Origin: an uncultured Bacteroides sp.
GTDB lineage: Bacteria; Bacteroidota; Bacteroidia; Bacteroidales; Bacteroidaceae
Assembly (NCBI GenBank): GCA_902472795.1
Contig: CABROZ010000062.1
Location: 1-12,521 of the forward strand
Reading direction: 5' to 3'
DNA: 12,521 nucleotides
Of the stretch, positions 1 to 6,448 are shown piece after piece (the first letter of the stretch is position 1; every line of letters starts with the position of its first letter). The position numbers and the translations under genes are program-made. The notes beneath the pieces were generated by a model, which did no database searches, was not told where the DNA came from, and worked only from the letters and a program-made list of their open reading frames with translations.

Positions 1-390
1 CACGAGCCTGGTTGTTTCATGCACGGGCCTACCTTCATGGGCAACCCGCTGGCCTGTGCCTGCGCCTGCGCCTCGGTGCGTCTGCTTACCTCGCCCGAGT
101 ACGACTGGCAGGGACGGGTACGACGCATTGAAGCACAGCTACGCCGGGAACTGGAGCCTGCCCGTGCACTGCCACAGGTGGCCGACGTTCGGGTGCTGGG
201 TGCTATCGGAGTGATAGAAACCCGGAAACCCGTGGACATGGCCTGGATGCAGCGCCGCTTTGTGGAAGAAGGCATCTGGGTGCGCCCCTTCGGACGACTG
301 GTTTACCTGATGCCGCCTTTCGTCATCGAACCGGAACAGCTGAGCCGACTGACGGGAGGATTGCTGAAGATCGTATCGGAAATGAAATAA
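1..390 (+). CDS. bioA: BioA, adenosylmethionine-8-amino-7-oxononanoate aminotransferase (3' part)
   Basis: This is the C-terminal 129 residues of a PLP-dependent class III aminotransferase; the reading frame is open from base 1, so the start lies upstream. BioA moves the amino group of S-adenosylmethionine to 8-amino-7-oxononanoate (KAPA), giving 7,8-diaminononanoate in the cytoplasm. Seen directly: the CFMHGPTFMGNPLACA block near the left edge, which in E. coli BioA contains the Thr that contacts the PLP phosphate. The RPFGRLVYLMPPFVI block near the end holds the Arg that in E. coli BioA (Arg391) binds the substrate carboxylate. ADVRVLGAIGVIET between them is also BioA-typical. The stop is 19 bases before bioF, so the two are probably co-transcribed. 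Some Bacteroidetes carry bioB fused to the front of bioA; that cannot be judged from this window. Confidence 0.96.
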   Translation, partial: HEPGCFMHGPTFMGNPLACACACASVRLLTSPEYDWQGRVRRIEAQLRRELEPARALPQVADVRVLGAIGVIETRKPVDMAWMQRRFVEEGIWVRPFGRLVYLMPPFVIEPEQLSRLTGGLLKIVSEMK

Positions 391-409
391 GGAAAAACAA
401 AAGGAACAT

Positions 410-1600
410 ATGAACTTTACCCAAGAACTGAAACAAGAGCTCGATGCCTTGCAAGCCAAAGGAAACCTGCGGCGACTGCCTGCCCTGGAACATGATGGAC
501 GCTACATCTGCACCAACGGGCAGCGGATGCTGAACCTGTCGTCGAACGACTACCTGGGACTGGCGGCCGACATCGAGTTGCGGAAAGAGTTTCTGGAGAC
601 ACTGACGCCGGAAACGTTTCTGCCGACATCGTCATCGTCGCGTCTGCTGACGGGAAATTTCCACATATACGACGAACTGGAGGACGAACTGGCCCGACTG
701 TTCGGCACCGAGGCCGCACTGGTTTTCAACTGCGGCTATGAAGGAAAAGATGTTGCACCGCATACTATTTACTGCGGCTACCATGCCAATACGGGCATCC
801 TGCCTGCCGTGGCCGACGGTCAGACCCTGATTCTGGCCGACAAGCTGGTACATGCCAGCCTGATAGACGGCATACGCCTGGCAGCACCCGCCCGCTGCAT
901 CCGCTACCGCCACAACGACCTGAACCAATTGGAGCGCCTCATAAGCCAGTATGGCGATGAATACCGGCGCATCATCATCGTCACCGAAAGCGTATTCAGC
1001 ATGGACGGCGACCGCACCGACCTGCGCGAACTGGTACGACTGAAGCAGAGTCGCGACAACGTATTGCTGTACGTGGACGAAGCGCACGGCTTCGGTGTCT
1101 TCGGCCCTACCGGCCTGGGATGCGCCGAAGAAGAAGGCTGCATCGGCGACATCGACTTCCTGGTAGGCACTTTTGGTAAGGCAGCCGCATCGGCCGGGGC
1201 ATACGTAGTGTGCAGCCGTACGGTACGCGAATACCTGGTGAACCGCATGCGTCCTTTCATCTTCACAACTGCCCTGCCTCCAGTCTGCATAGCCTGGACA
1301 CTGTTTATCGTCCGGCGACTGGCAGGCATGAGCGAACGGCGGAAACATGTACAGCACCTGGGCGAACGGTTGCGCAGCCGGTTGGCAGAACAGGGATACA
1401 CCACGCCCAGCGTCAGCCAGATTGTCCCCATGATTGTAGGGCCCAGTGCCGACACCGTGATACGAGCCGAGAACCTGCAACGCCACGGCTTCTACGCACT
1501 GCCTGTCCGCCCGCCTACGGTGCCCGAAGGAACTTCGCGCATCCGCTTCTCGCTGACAGCTGCACTGACGGAAGAGGAAATCGACCGGATTCCTCTCTGA
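410..1600 (+). CDS. bioF: BioF, 8-amino-7-oxononanoate synthase with an unusual 14-residue insertion
   Basis: BioF condenses pimeloyl-ACP (or -CoA) with L-alanine, using PLP, to give KAPA. Seen in the 396 residues: NLSSNDYLGL (42-51), the SSSSRLLTGN substrate loop (74-83), DEAHGFGVFG (223-232) with the Asp that contacts the PLP ring nitrogen, and TFGKA (254-258), where Lys257 should form the Schiff base. The end, RPPTVPEGTSRIRFSL, is also family-typical. The oddity is at 108-124: relatives read straight from (S/C)GY into HANTG, but here CGY is followed by 14 extra residues ending in a second CGY. The sequence then continues normally (see findings). The final residues (EIDRIPL) look slightly shorter than usual. 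AAAGGAAC upstream of the ATG is a plausible ribosome site. Family assignment is firm; whether the enzyme is active with the insertion is unknown. Confidence 0.96.
   Translation: MNFTQELKQELDALQAKGNLRRLPALEHDGRYICTNGQRMLNLSSNDYLGLAADIELRKEFLETLTPETFLPTSSSSRLLTGNFHIYDELEDELARLFGTEAALVFNCGYEGKDVAPHTIYCGYHANTGILPAVADGQTLILADKLVHASLIDGIRLAAPARCIRYRHNDLNQLERLISQYGDEYRRIIIVTESVFSMDGDRTDLRELVRLKQSRDNVLLYVDEAHGFGVFGPTGLGCAEEEGCIGDIDFLVGTFGKAAASAGAYVVCSRTVREYLVNRMRPFIFTTALPPVCIAWTLFIVRRLAGMSERRKHVQHLGERLRSRLAEQGYTTPSVSQIVPMIVGPSADTVIRAENLQRHGFYALPVRPPTVPEGTSRIRFSLTAALTEEEIDRIPL
729..780 (+). repeat. 10-bp direct repeat bracketing a 32-bp AT-rich insert inside bioF
   Basis: The string ACTGCGGCTA occurs at 729-738 and again at 771-780, exactly 42 bases apart. 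The 32 bases between have 12 G or C (about 38%), while the surrounding bioF is visibly GC-richer. Removing one repeat plus the insert restores the normal BioF sequence FNCGYHANTGILPA in frame. This looks like a small insertion with a target duplication, or the footprint of an excised element. The insert has no obvious terminal inverted repeats, so no element family can be named. Confidence 0.75.
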
Positions 1601-1617
1601 AGCTACGGAGATTATTC

Positions 1618-1725
1618 CAGTTTAACGGCGATAAATTATCAGTTTAAAGGCAATAAACTGTCAGTTTAAAGCCGGTAAACTGTGAGTTTAAAGGCGATAA
1701 ATTATCAGTTTATGGCGGATAACCC
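1618..1725. repeat. Tandem array of 22-bp palindromic units between bioF and bioG
   Basis: Four full units begin at 1618, 1640, 1662 and 1684, and a partial, diverged unit begins at 1706. Each starts with (C/G)AGTTTA, has a 7-base core such as AAGGCAA or AAGCCGG, and ends with TAAACTG or TAAATTA. Units 2 and 3 have perfect 7-bp arms (CAGTTTA/TAAACTG). In units 1 and 4 the change to TAAATTA would keep most pairs in RNA through a G-U wobble. The unit junctions are also palindromic, for example TAAACTGTCAGTTTA at 1654-1668. The 22-base period is close to two helical turns, so the units would lie on about the same face of DNA. It could be an operator array, an RNA structure in the biotin transcript, or a selfish repeat. 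There are no unique spacers, so it is not a CRISPR. Confidence 0.85.
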
Positions 1726-1737
1726 CTAATAAATCGG

Positions 1738-1754
1738 GCAGTGACAGTCACTGC
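1738..1754. promoter_or_regulatory. 17-bp perfect palindrome upstream of bioG
   Basis: GCAGTGAC-A-GTCACTGC is an 8-bp perfect inverted repeat around one central base, 41 bases before the bioG start. Its size and symmetry fit an operator for a dimeric regulator. In RNA the one-base centre would force several pairs open, so a hairpin is less natural. It does not match the classical BirA box as I know it. No TAnnTTTG promoter is visible in this spacer, so the role is inferred only from symmetry and place. Confidence 0.4.
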
Positions 1755-1794
1755 AACCTGATTCAGATCATCAACCTACAAGTTCAACCAAGAA

Positions 1795-2460
1795 ATGAAA
1801 CAAGTATATATCATCCACGAAAACCATCCGAAGCTGCTGCTGTTCTTTGCCGGATGGGCGGCAGACGAGACACCGTTCAGCCACTACCGTCCGCAGGGCA
1901 TGGACTTCATGCTGTGCTACGACTACCGGACACTGGACTTCGATGCATCGTTGCTCCAAGGCTACGCCGAGATACACGTCGTAGGCTGGTCGATGGGCGT
2001 ATGGGCAGCATCGCACGTTGTCCCCACCCTCGGCCTGAACATTGGCAGCAGTACGGCCATCAACGGAACCCCTTTCCCCATCGACGAACGGCGAGGCATT
2101 CCGCCTGTCATCTTCCAGGGAACACTGGAAGGCCTGACGGGGGCTTCGCTCCACAAGTTTTTGCGACGCATGTGTGCCGACAGTGCTGCTTTCCGCGACT
2201 TCCTGAGCCGTACTCCCCGCCGGCCTTTGGAAGAGGTACGCGACGAGCTGGACCGCATCGCCCGACAATATGCCGGACAGCCACATCCCACGCTGAAGTG
2301 GACCGAAGCCATCGTAGGAAGCAACGACCGTATCATCCCACCTGCCAACCAGCTGAATGCCTGGCACGAACTGGGCACTGCGGCAATGCAAACCGAGGAT
2401 GCACATTATCAGGAATCACTCTTTAAACATTACTTGCAAGACCGATGGACAAACAACTGA
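1795..2460 (+). CDS. bioG: BioG, pimeloyl-ACP methyl ester carboxylesterase
   Basis: BioG (DUF452, alpha/beta hydrolase fold) hydrolyses pimeloyl-ACP methyl ester. This frees pimeloyl-ACP from fatty acid elongation for BioF, the same job BioH does in E. coli. Seen in the 221 residues: LLFFAGWAADE (15-25), typical of the family's oxyanion region, and the nucleophile elbow GWSMG with Ser66. Asp178 in GSNDRIIP and His204 in EDAHY are the likely remaining triad members by position. Length is normal for BioG. The gene follows the 22-bp repeat array and overlaps bioC by 16 bases, which suggests translational coupling. BioC and BioG act in succession and are fused in some bacteria, so the neighbourhood strongly supports the call. 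Confidence 0.93.
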   Translation: MKQVYIIHENHPKLLLFFAGWAADETPFSHYRPQGMDFMLCYDYRTLDFDASLLQGYAEIHVVGWSMGVWAASHVVPTLGLNIGSSTAINGTPFPIDERRGIPPVIFQGTLEGLTGASLHKFLRRMCADSAAFRDFLSRTPRRPLEEVRDELDRIARQYAGQPHPTLKWTEAIVGSNDRIIPPANQLNAWHELGTAAMQTEDAHYQESLFKHYLQDRWTNN

Positions 2461-3203
2461 TCGCCGAACGATTTGCCCGTGCCCGTGCCACTTACAGCCG
2501 CGAAGCACGCGTACAGCAACAGGTAGCCGAGAAGATGATTCGCCTGCTGCAGCACACCGTGCCCGATGCCGGCTTCGACCGCATTGCCGAGTTCGGCTGC
2601 GGTACGGGACTTTACTCGCAACTGCTATTCGACACCTGGCATCCGTCGTTGCTGCATCTGAACGACCTTTGCCCTGAGATGCGCTTCTGCCTGACGGAAC
2701 TGACCGGCAACAACGGTGTCTGCTTCGAAGCAGGTGATGCCGAAACCTGTCCCCTGCCCGACCGTCTGGACCTGCTGACCTCGTGCTCCACCCTGCAATG
2801 GTTCGTCGCACCAGCCGATTTCTTCGGCCGCAGTACCGCCCTGCTTCGTCCCGGCGGCGTATTGGCATTCAGCACGTTCGGGCTGCGCAACCTGCACGAG
2901 ATACGCACACTGACCGGCAACGGACTGGAATACACGCCCCCCGAACAGCTGAAAAAGGAACTGGAAGCCGCAGGTTACGAAGTGCTATACCTCGAAGAAG
3001 AGGAAGCTGTGCTGCACTTCCCCACACCCATCGACGTGCTGCACCACCTGCGCATGACCGGCGTCACGGGAACCGAGAAGCACACCTGGAGCCGCGGACG
3101 CCTGCAAACGTTCTGCGACGAATACTGCAACTGCTTCGGATCGACCGAAGGAGTCAGCCTGACGTACCAGCCGATTTATGTGATTTGCCGATACAAGCAA
3201 TAA
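2445..3203 (+). CDS. bioC: BioC, malonyl-ACP O-methyltransferase
   Basis: BioC uses S-adenosylmethionine to methylate the free carboxyl of malonyl-ACP, disguising it so that fatty acid synthesis can extend it to a pimeloyl chain. Seen in the 252 residues: a class I methyltransferase fold with motif I AEFGCGTGLYS (48-58) and the acidic HLNDLCPEM (71-79) after strand 2. LTSCSTLQWF follows as motif IV, and LRPGGVLAFSTFG in the middle is typical of BioC. It ends with YQPIYVICRY, as many BioC proteins do. The N-terminal RFARARATYSREARVQ matches the usual BioC opening (F.....Y...A..Q). The ATG lies inside the end of bioG (16-base overlap), and no better start is visible. Membership of the biotin cluster makes the specific function likely. 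Confidence 0.94.
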   Translation: MDKQLIAERFARARATYSREARVQQQVAEKMIRLLQHTVPDAGFDRIAEFGCGTGLYSQLLFDTWHPSLLHLNDLCPEMRFCLTELTGNNGVCFEAGDAETCPLPDRLDLLTSCSTLQWFVAPADFFGRSTALLRPGGVLAFSTFGLRNLHEIRTLTGNGLEYTPPEQLKKELEAAGYEVLYLEEEEAVLHFPTPIDVLHHLRMTGVTGTEKHTWSRGRLQTFCDEYCNCFGSTEGVSLTYQPIYVICRYKQ

Positions 3204-3247
3204 AAAGAGTGTGTTTAATTAAGAATAAAAGAGAGGGACGCATGGAC

Positions 3248-3335
3248 TTTTCAGGCACGGATTACACGGAATTTCACGGATTATTATTACCCTTTTTCTA
3301 CCTCCGTGTTTTTCCGTGTAATCCGTGCCTGAAAA
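3248..3335. repeat. REP-like 88-bp hairpin between bioC and bioD
   Basis: The arms 3248-3271 and 3312-3335 are perfect 24-bp inverted repeats with core CACGGATTACACGGA. Inside them, after a symmetric TTT/TTT mismatch, a second 6-bp stem (CACGGA 3275-3280 with TCCGTG 3303-3308) leaves a 22-base loop. The motif CACGGA is used three times in the left half. No T-run follows on either strand, so it does not look like an intrinsic terminator. Shape and position fit a REP-type extragenic palindrome of the kind scattered in Bacteroidetes genomes. In the mRNA it could set the amount of bioD message or protect the 3' end of bioC. Confidence 0.85.
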
Positions 3336-3394
3336 AGCAGCCCTCTAATATCACACGCACCCAACACCAACTTAGTACTTAAAAACATTCAATT

Positions 3395-4048
3395 ATGAAT
3401 ACGAACAACATCTATTTCGTCAGCGGCATCGATACGGATGCCGGAAAATCGTACTGCACCGCCTGGTATGCGGAGCAGCTTATCAAGGAAGGCAAACGGG
3501 TCATTACCCAGAAATTTATCCAGACAGGCAACGTAGGTCACAGCGAGGACATCGACCTGCACCGCCGTCTGATGGGTACCGGCTACCTGCCCGAAGACAA
3601 GGAAGGACTGACCATGCCCGAAATCTTCTCCTATCCGGCATCGCCCGACCTGGCCTCACGCATCGACCGGCGTCCTATTGACTTTGCCAAGATAGAACAA
3701 GCCACGCTGAAACTGGCCCGCCGCTACGAGACCGTCCTGGTGGAAGGAGCCGGTGGCCTGATGGTTCCGCTGAAGGACGAGTATCTGACCATCGACTACA
3801 TTGCCGAGAAAGGTTATCCGCTGGTGTTCGTCACCTCGGGCAAATTAGGCAGCATCAACCACACCCTGCTGAGTCTGGAAGCCGTAGCCCAACGGGGCAT
3901 CGAACTGCATACCGTACTCTACAACCTGTACCCGACCATTGAGGACACCACTATTCAGGAAGATACCCAGCAGTACCTGCAACGCTACCTGACCCGCCAC
4001 TTCCCTGCTTGCCGTTTCCTGACGGTGCCCGTGATGGCGACGAAGTAA
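3395..4048 (+). CDS. bioD: BioD, ATP-dependent dethiobiotin synthetase
   Basis: BioD closes the ureido ring: 7,8-diaminononanoate plus CO2 and ATP gives dethiobiotin. Seen in the 217 residues: a deviant Walker A loop GIDTDAGKS (11-19), the counterpart of E. coli GTDTEVGKT. Lys40 in QKFIQTG corresponds to the Lys of E. coli KPVASG. SEDID (50-54) follows, and PASPDLAS (81-88) is the substrate loop. VEGAGGLMVP (116-125) carries the catalytic acidic residue (Glu117), and VTSGKLGSINHT is the usual late motif. Length is normal. It lies 191 bases after bioC, behind the REP-like hairpin. No TAnnTTTG promoter is visible in that gap, so read-through from bioC is the simplest reading. Confidence 0.96.
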   Translation: MNTNNIYFVSGIDTDAGKSYCTAWYAEQLIKEGKRVITQKFIQTGNVGHSEDIDLHRRLMGTGYLPEDKEGLTMPEIFSYPASPDLASRIDRRPIDFAKIEQATLKLARRYETVLVEGAGGLMVPLKDEYLTIDYIAEKGYPLVFVTSGKLGSINHTLLSLEAVAQRGIELHTVLYNLYPTIEDTTIQEDTQQYLQRYLTRHFPACRFLTVPVMATK

Positions 4049-4091
4049 GAAAAAGCGAGGACAGACAGTACAAGGTGTGGACGAAAATTCG

Positions 4092-4099
4092 TACTTTTG
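4092..4099 (+). promoter_or_regulatory. Bacteroidetes -7 promoter element for the glycosyltransferase unit
   Basis: TACTTTTG fits the Bacteroides -7 consensus TAnnTTTG, 31 bases before the start at 4131. I see no clear TTTG -33 element at the usual 19-21 base distance. The small palindrome CGAAAATTCG (4082-4091) abuts it. It suggests that the glycosyltransferase starts a new transcription unit after bioD. Confidence 0.55.
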
Positions 4100-4130
4100 C
4101 ACGTAACATCATTCAACTATCGCAAACTCA

Positions 4131-5303
4131 ATGGAAACATTTGCCATCAATTCTACCGAACAATATCTGCTGACAGCAGCGGGCATTCTGTTAGTCGTCC
4201 AGCTTATCTACTATCTTGTCCTCTACAACCGCATCGGGCGACGAAACCGGAAGGCGCAGCGCAACGAACTTCACTTCACTCAGGAACTTCCACCTCTGTC
4301 GGTCATCATCTGTGCACGCGACGAAGCAGAGAACCTACGCCGCAACCTGCCTGCCATACTGACGCAGGACTATCCGGAATTTGAAGTGATTGTCATCAAC
4401 GACGGGGAAAAGAACGAAAGCGAAGACTACCTGCTGCAACTTGAGGAGCAGTACCGCAACCTTTACCACAGCTTTGTACCCGACTCGTCGCGCTACATCA
4501 GTCGGAAGAAACTGGCCGTCACACTGGGCATCCGTGCTTCACGCTACGACTGGCTGGTGCTGACCGAAGCCAACTGCCAGCCTCAAAGCAACCAGTGGCT
4601 ACGGTTGCTGGCACGCAACTTCACCCCGCATACCGAAGTTGTATTGGGCTACAGCGGCTACGAACGCGGGAAAGGATGGCTACGCCGATGCTGCGCTTTC
4701 GATGGTCTGTTCAACACCATGCGTTACTTAGGTTTTGCCTTGGGCGGACATCCCTACATGGGTATAGGCCGGAACCTGGCCTATCGGAAACAGCTCTTCT
4801 ACGATCAGAAAGGTTTCTCCGCCCACCTGAACCTCCGCCGCGGCGATGATGACCTGTTCGTCAATCAGGTGGCTCATGGCGAAAATACCCGGGTAGAGAC
4901 CGACCCGGAAGCCATCGTGCGGATGCAACCCATCTACAGGGGCAAGGACTGGCGCGAGGAAAAAATAGGTTATGCATCGACTGCCCGACAATACAAAGGC
5001 CTGCAACGCTGGCTGGCAGGATTAGAGACTTTTAGCCGACTGTTGTTTTATGCCGCATGGCTCAGTATGACAGTCATGGGTATCTTGAACTTCCACTGGA
5101 TGGTGGCCGGCATCGGTGTGTTGCTTTTCCTGTTGCGCTTTGCCGTACAGGCGATTGTAATAAACACAACAGCCCAATCGCTGAACGAAAAATATCGCTA
5201 CCGGCTGACACTCCCCTTGTTCGACCTGCTGCAACCCCTCCAGTCGTTGTGGTGGAAACTGTGCTACCTCTTCCGCGACAAACGGGAGTTTCTGCGGAAA
5301 TGA
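4131..5303 (+). CDS. Membrane-bound family 2 glycosyltransferase
   Basis: This is a GT-A fold, GT2-type glycosyltransferase of 390 residues; the sugar and acceptor cannot be told from sequence. Seen: one N-terminal membrane helix (about 13-32), then the GT2 opening LPPLSVIICARDEAENL (53-69) and VIVINDG (86-92). LVLTEANCQP (142-151) stands where the metal-binding DxD normally lies. RRGDDDLFVN (236-245) supplies the likely catalytic acid region, and a WREEKIGYASTARQYK stretch (274-289) occupies the place of the QxxRW-like motif. Two membrane helices follow near 304-320 and 322-343. This layout (one N-terminal and two or more C-terminal helices) is common in Bacteroidetes polysaccharide or lipid glycosyltransferases. 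The EAN in place of DAD is unusual (see findings). It has its own promoter element and heads a possible unit with the HD and Nim-like genes. Confidence 0.88.
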   Translation: METFAINSTEQYLLTAAGILLVVQLIYYLVLYNRIGRRNRKAQRNELHFTQELPPLSVIICARDEAENLRRNLPAILTQDYPEFEVIVINDGEKNESEDYLLQLEEQYRNLYHSFVPDSSRYISRKKLAVTLGIRASRYDWLVLTEANCQPQSNQWLRLLARNFTPHTEVVLGYSGYERGKGWLRRCCAFDGLFNTMRYLGFALGGHPYMGIGRNLAYRKQLFYDQKGFSAHLNLRRGDDDLFVNQVAHGENTRVETDPEAIVRMQPIYRGKDWREEKIGYASTARQYKGLQRWLAGLETFSRLLFYAAWLSMTVMGILNFHWMVAGIGVLLFLLRFAVQAIVINTTAQSLNEKYRYRLTLPLFDLLQPLQSLWWKLCYLFRDKREFLRK

Positions 5304-5411
5304 GCCTACACAACCCCATCCGACTGAACAGGAAACAGAAAGACACGGGAAAAGGTAAACGACGGCGGCCAACTTTATGAATAAACAGAAAAAGAATAAA
5401 ACCATAAGAAT

Positions 5412-5912
5412 ATGAACCCGAAACATGCACAACTGACAGCCCTCATGACGGAATACAATGCCGGCGACCCGAAGCGTATCCAGCATCTTATCAAAGTATT
5501 CCAACTGGCTTCCGTAATCGGAACACTGGAACAGGTGAACGAAGAAACTCTGTTCGTCCTGGAAACCGCCGCCATTGTACACGACATAGGCATACGCATC
5601 TGCGAACAGAAATATCACCTGTGCGACGGTAAGCATCAGGAGCTGGAGGGTCCGGCCGAAGCCAGAAAACTGCTATCGGCAACCGGAAACTATACAGAAG
5701 AGCAAATTGAACGCGTCTGCTGGTTAGTGGGCCATCATCATACGTACCAGAACATCACCGGAGCCGACTATCAGATTCTGGTGGAAGCAGACTTTCTGGT
5801 GAACATCTATGAGGACGAACTGTCGGCAGAGGCTGTCGGAAAAATCAAACAACACATCTTCAAGACTGCGACAGGAATCAGACTTCTGGAAAACATGTAC
5901 GAAAAGAAATGA
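5412..5912 (+). CDS. HD-domain protein (predicted metal-dependent phosphohydrolase)
   Basis: A small single-domain HD protein of 166 residues. Seen: His25 in RIQHLIKVF, the paired His57-Asp58 in AAIVHDIGI, the HHH run at 108-110 in WLVGHHHTY, and Asp127 in EADFLVN. These follow the order H...HD...H...D expected for the metal site. Proteins of this type hydrolyse phosphate esters of nucleotides or related compounds, but the substrate cannot be inferred here. No signal peptide or membrane helix is seen, so it is cytosolic. It begins 108 bases after the glycosyltransferase and ends 40 bases before the Nim-like gene, so co-transcription is possible. Confidence 0.85.
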   Translation: MNPKHAQLTALMTEYNAGDPKRIQHLIKVFQLASVIGTLEQVNEETLFVLETAAIVHDIGIRICEQKYHLCDGKHQELEGPAEARKLLSATGNYTEEQIERVCWLVGHHHTYQNITGADYQILVEADFLVNIYEDELSAEAVGKIKQHIFKTATGIRLLENMYEKK

Positions 5913-5952
5913 TGCCCGCAAGGAGCATAACCCTATAAAATCGGATAAAGCG

Positions 5953-6444
5953 ATGGAATATACCAACGAATCTGTAAGAAGACAGGACCGGCTGCTGGAC
6001 GAAGAACGTGCCTGCACACTGCTGAGAGAAGGAGAATACGGCGTACTGTCCATGGTTGATGAAGACGGGAATGCTGCCTATGGCATCCCCGTGAACTTTG
6101 TATGGGACGGCACAAACGCCATTTACCTGCACTGCGCTCCCCAGGGACGAAAGCTACGCTGCATCGCCGCACACCCGGATGTATCATTCTGTGTGGTGGG
6201 AGCCACCCATGTTGTCTCGCACAAATTCACCACCGGCTATGAAAGCATCGTACTGGATTGCCAGGCTCATACCGGATTAGACACCGAAGAGCGGAAGCAT
6301 GCCTTGCAACTGTTGCTGCAGAAGTATTCGCCCCACGACATGACCGTGGGGCTGAAGTATGCCGAAAAGTCTTTTCACCGCACCGAAATCATCAAGCTGG
6401 AAATCCGTCGGTTCAGCGGGAAATGCAAACAGGTGCAGCCGTAA
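5953..6444 (+). CDS. Pyridoxamine 5'-phosphate oxidase-fold flavoprotein, Nim-like
   Basis: A 163-residue split-barrel protein of the PNPOx-like family, closest in pattern to the NimA/NimX nitroimidazole-resistance group. Seen: RRQDRLLDEERACTLL at the start, YGVLSMVDEDGNAAYGIPVNF (29-49), and IYLHCAPQGRKLRC (57-70). SFCVVGATHVVSHKFTTGYES (78-98) and LQKYSP (122-127) follow. Related proteins bind FMN as dimers and use it for reductions or as a sensor. I chose the ATG at 5953 because homology-like sequence begins there; the frame stays open upstream to 5809, but that stretch overlaps the HD gene and reads as noise. Many Bacteroidetes carry chromosomal relatives without drug resistance, so resistance is not implied. 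It ends 4 bases from the convergent permease gene. Confidence 0.85.
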   Translation: MEYTNESVRRQDRLLDEERACTLLREGEYGVLSMVDEDGNAAYGIPVNFVWDGTNAIYLHCAPQGRKLRCIAAHPDVSFCVVGATHVVSHKFTTGYESIVLDCQAHTGLDTEERKHALQLLLQKYSPHDMTVGLKYAEKSFHRTEIIKLEIRRFSGKCKQVQP

Positions 6445-6448
6445 ACCC

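Noticed and set aside
632..1486. Long open frame on the minus strand inside bioF
   Set aside because: It lies wholly opposite the well-supported bioF gene, has biased, low-complexity composition and no recognisable motif; GC-rich codon use creates such shadows.
1618..1725. Possible CRISPR array
   Set aside because: The 22-bp units are directly adjacent without unique spacers, and no cas gene is present.
1618..1725. Classical BirA operator
   Set aside because: GTTTA/TAAAC arms recall the BirA box, but the 7-base gap is far shorter than the usual 14-16 and the outer bases do not match.
3248..3335. Intrinsic terminator ending the biotin operon before bioD
   Set aside because: The stem is strong, but no T-run follows on either strand and the loop is large.
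2783..3382. Plus-strand open frame across the end of bioC and the spacer
   Set aside because: It is an alternative frame of bioC extended through the hairpin repeat, with Arg/Pro-rich noise and no motif.
5809..5952. Upstream extension of the Nim-like protein
   Set aside because: The frame is open, but this stretch overlaps the HD gene and reads unlike the family; the ATG at 5953 begins the family-like sequence.
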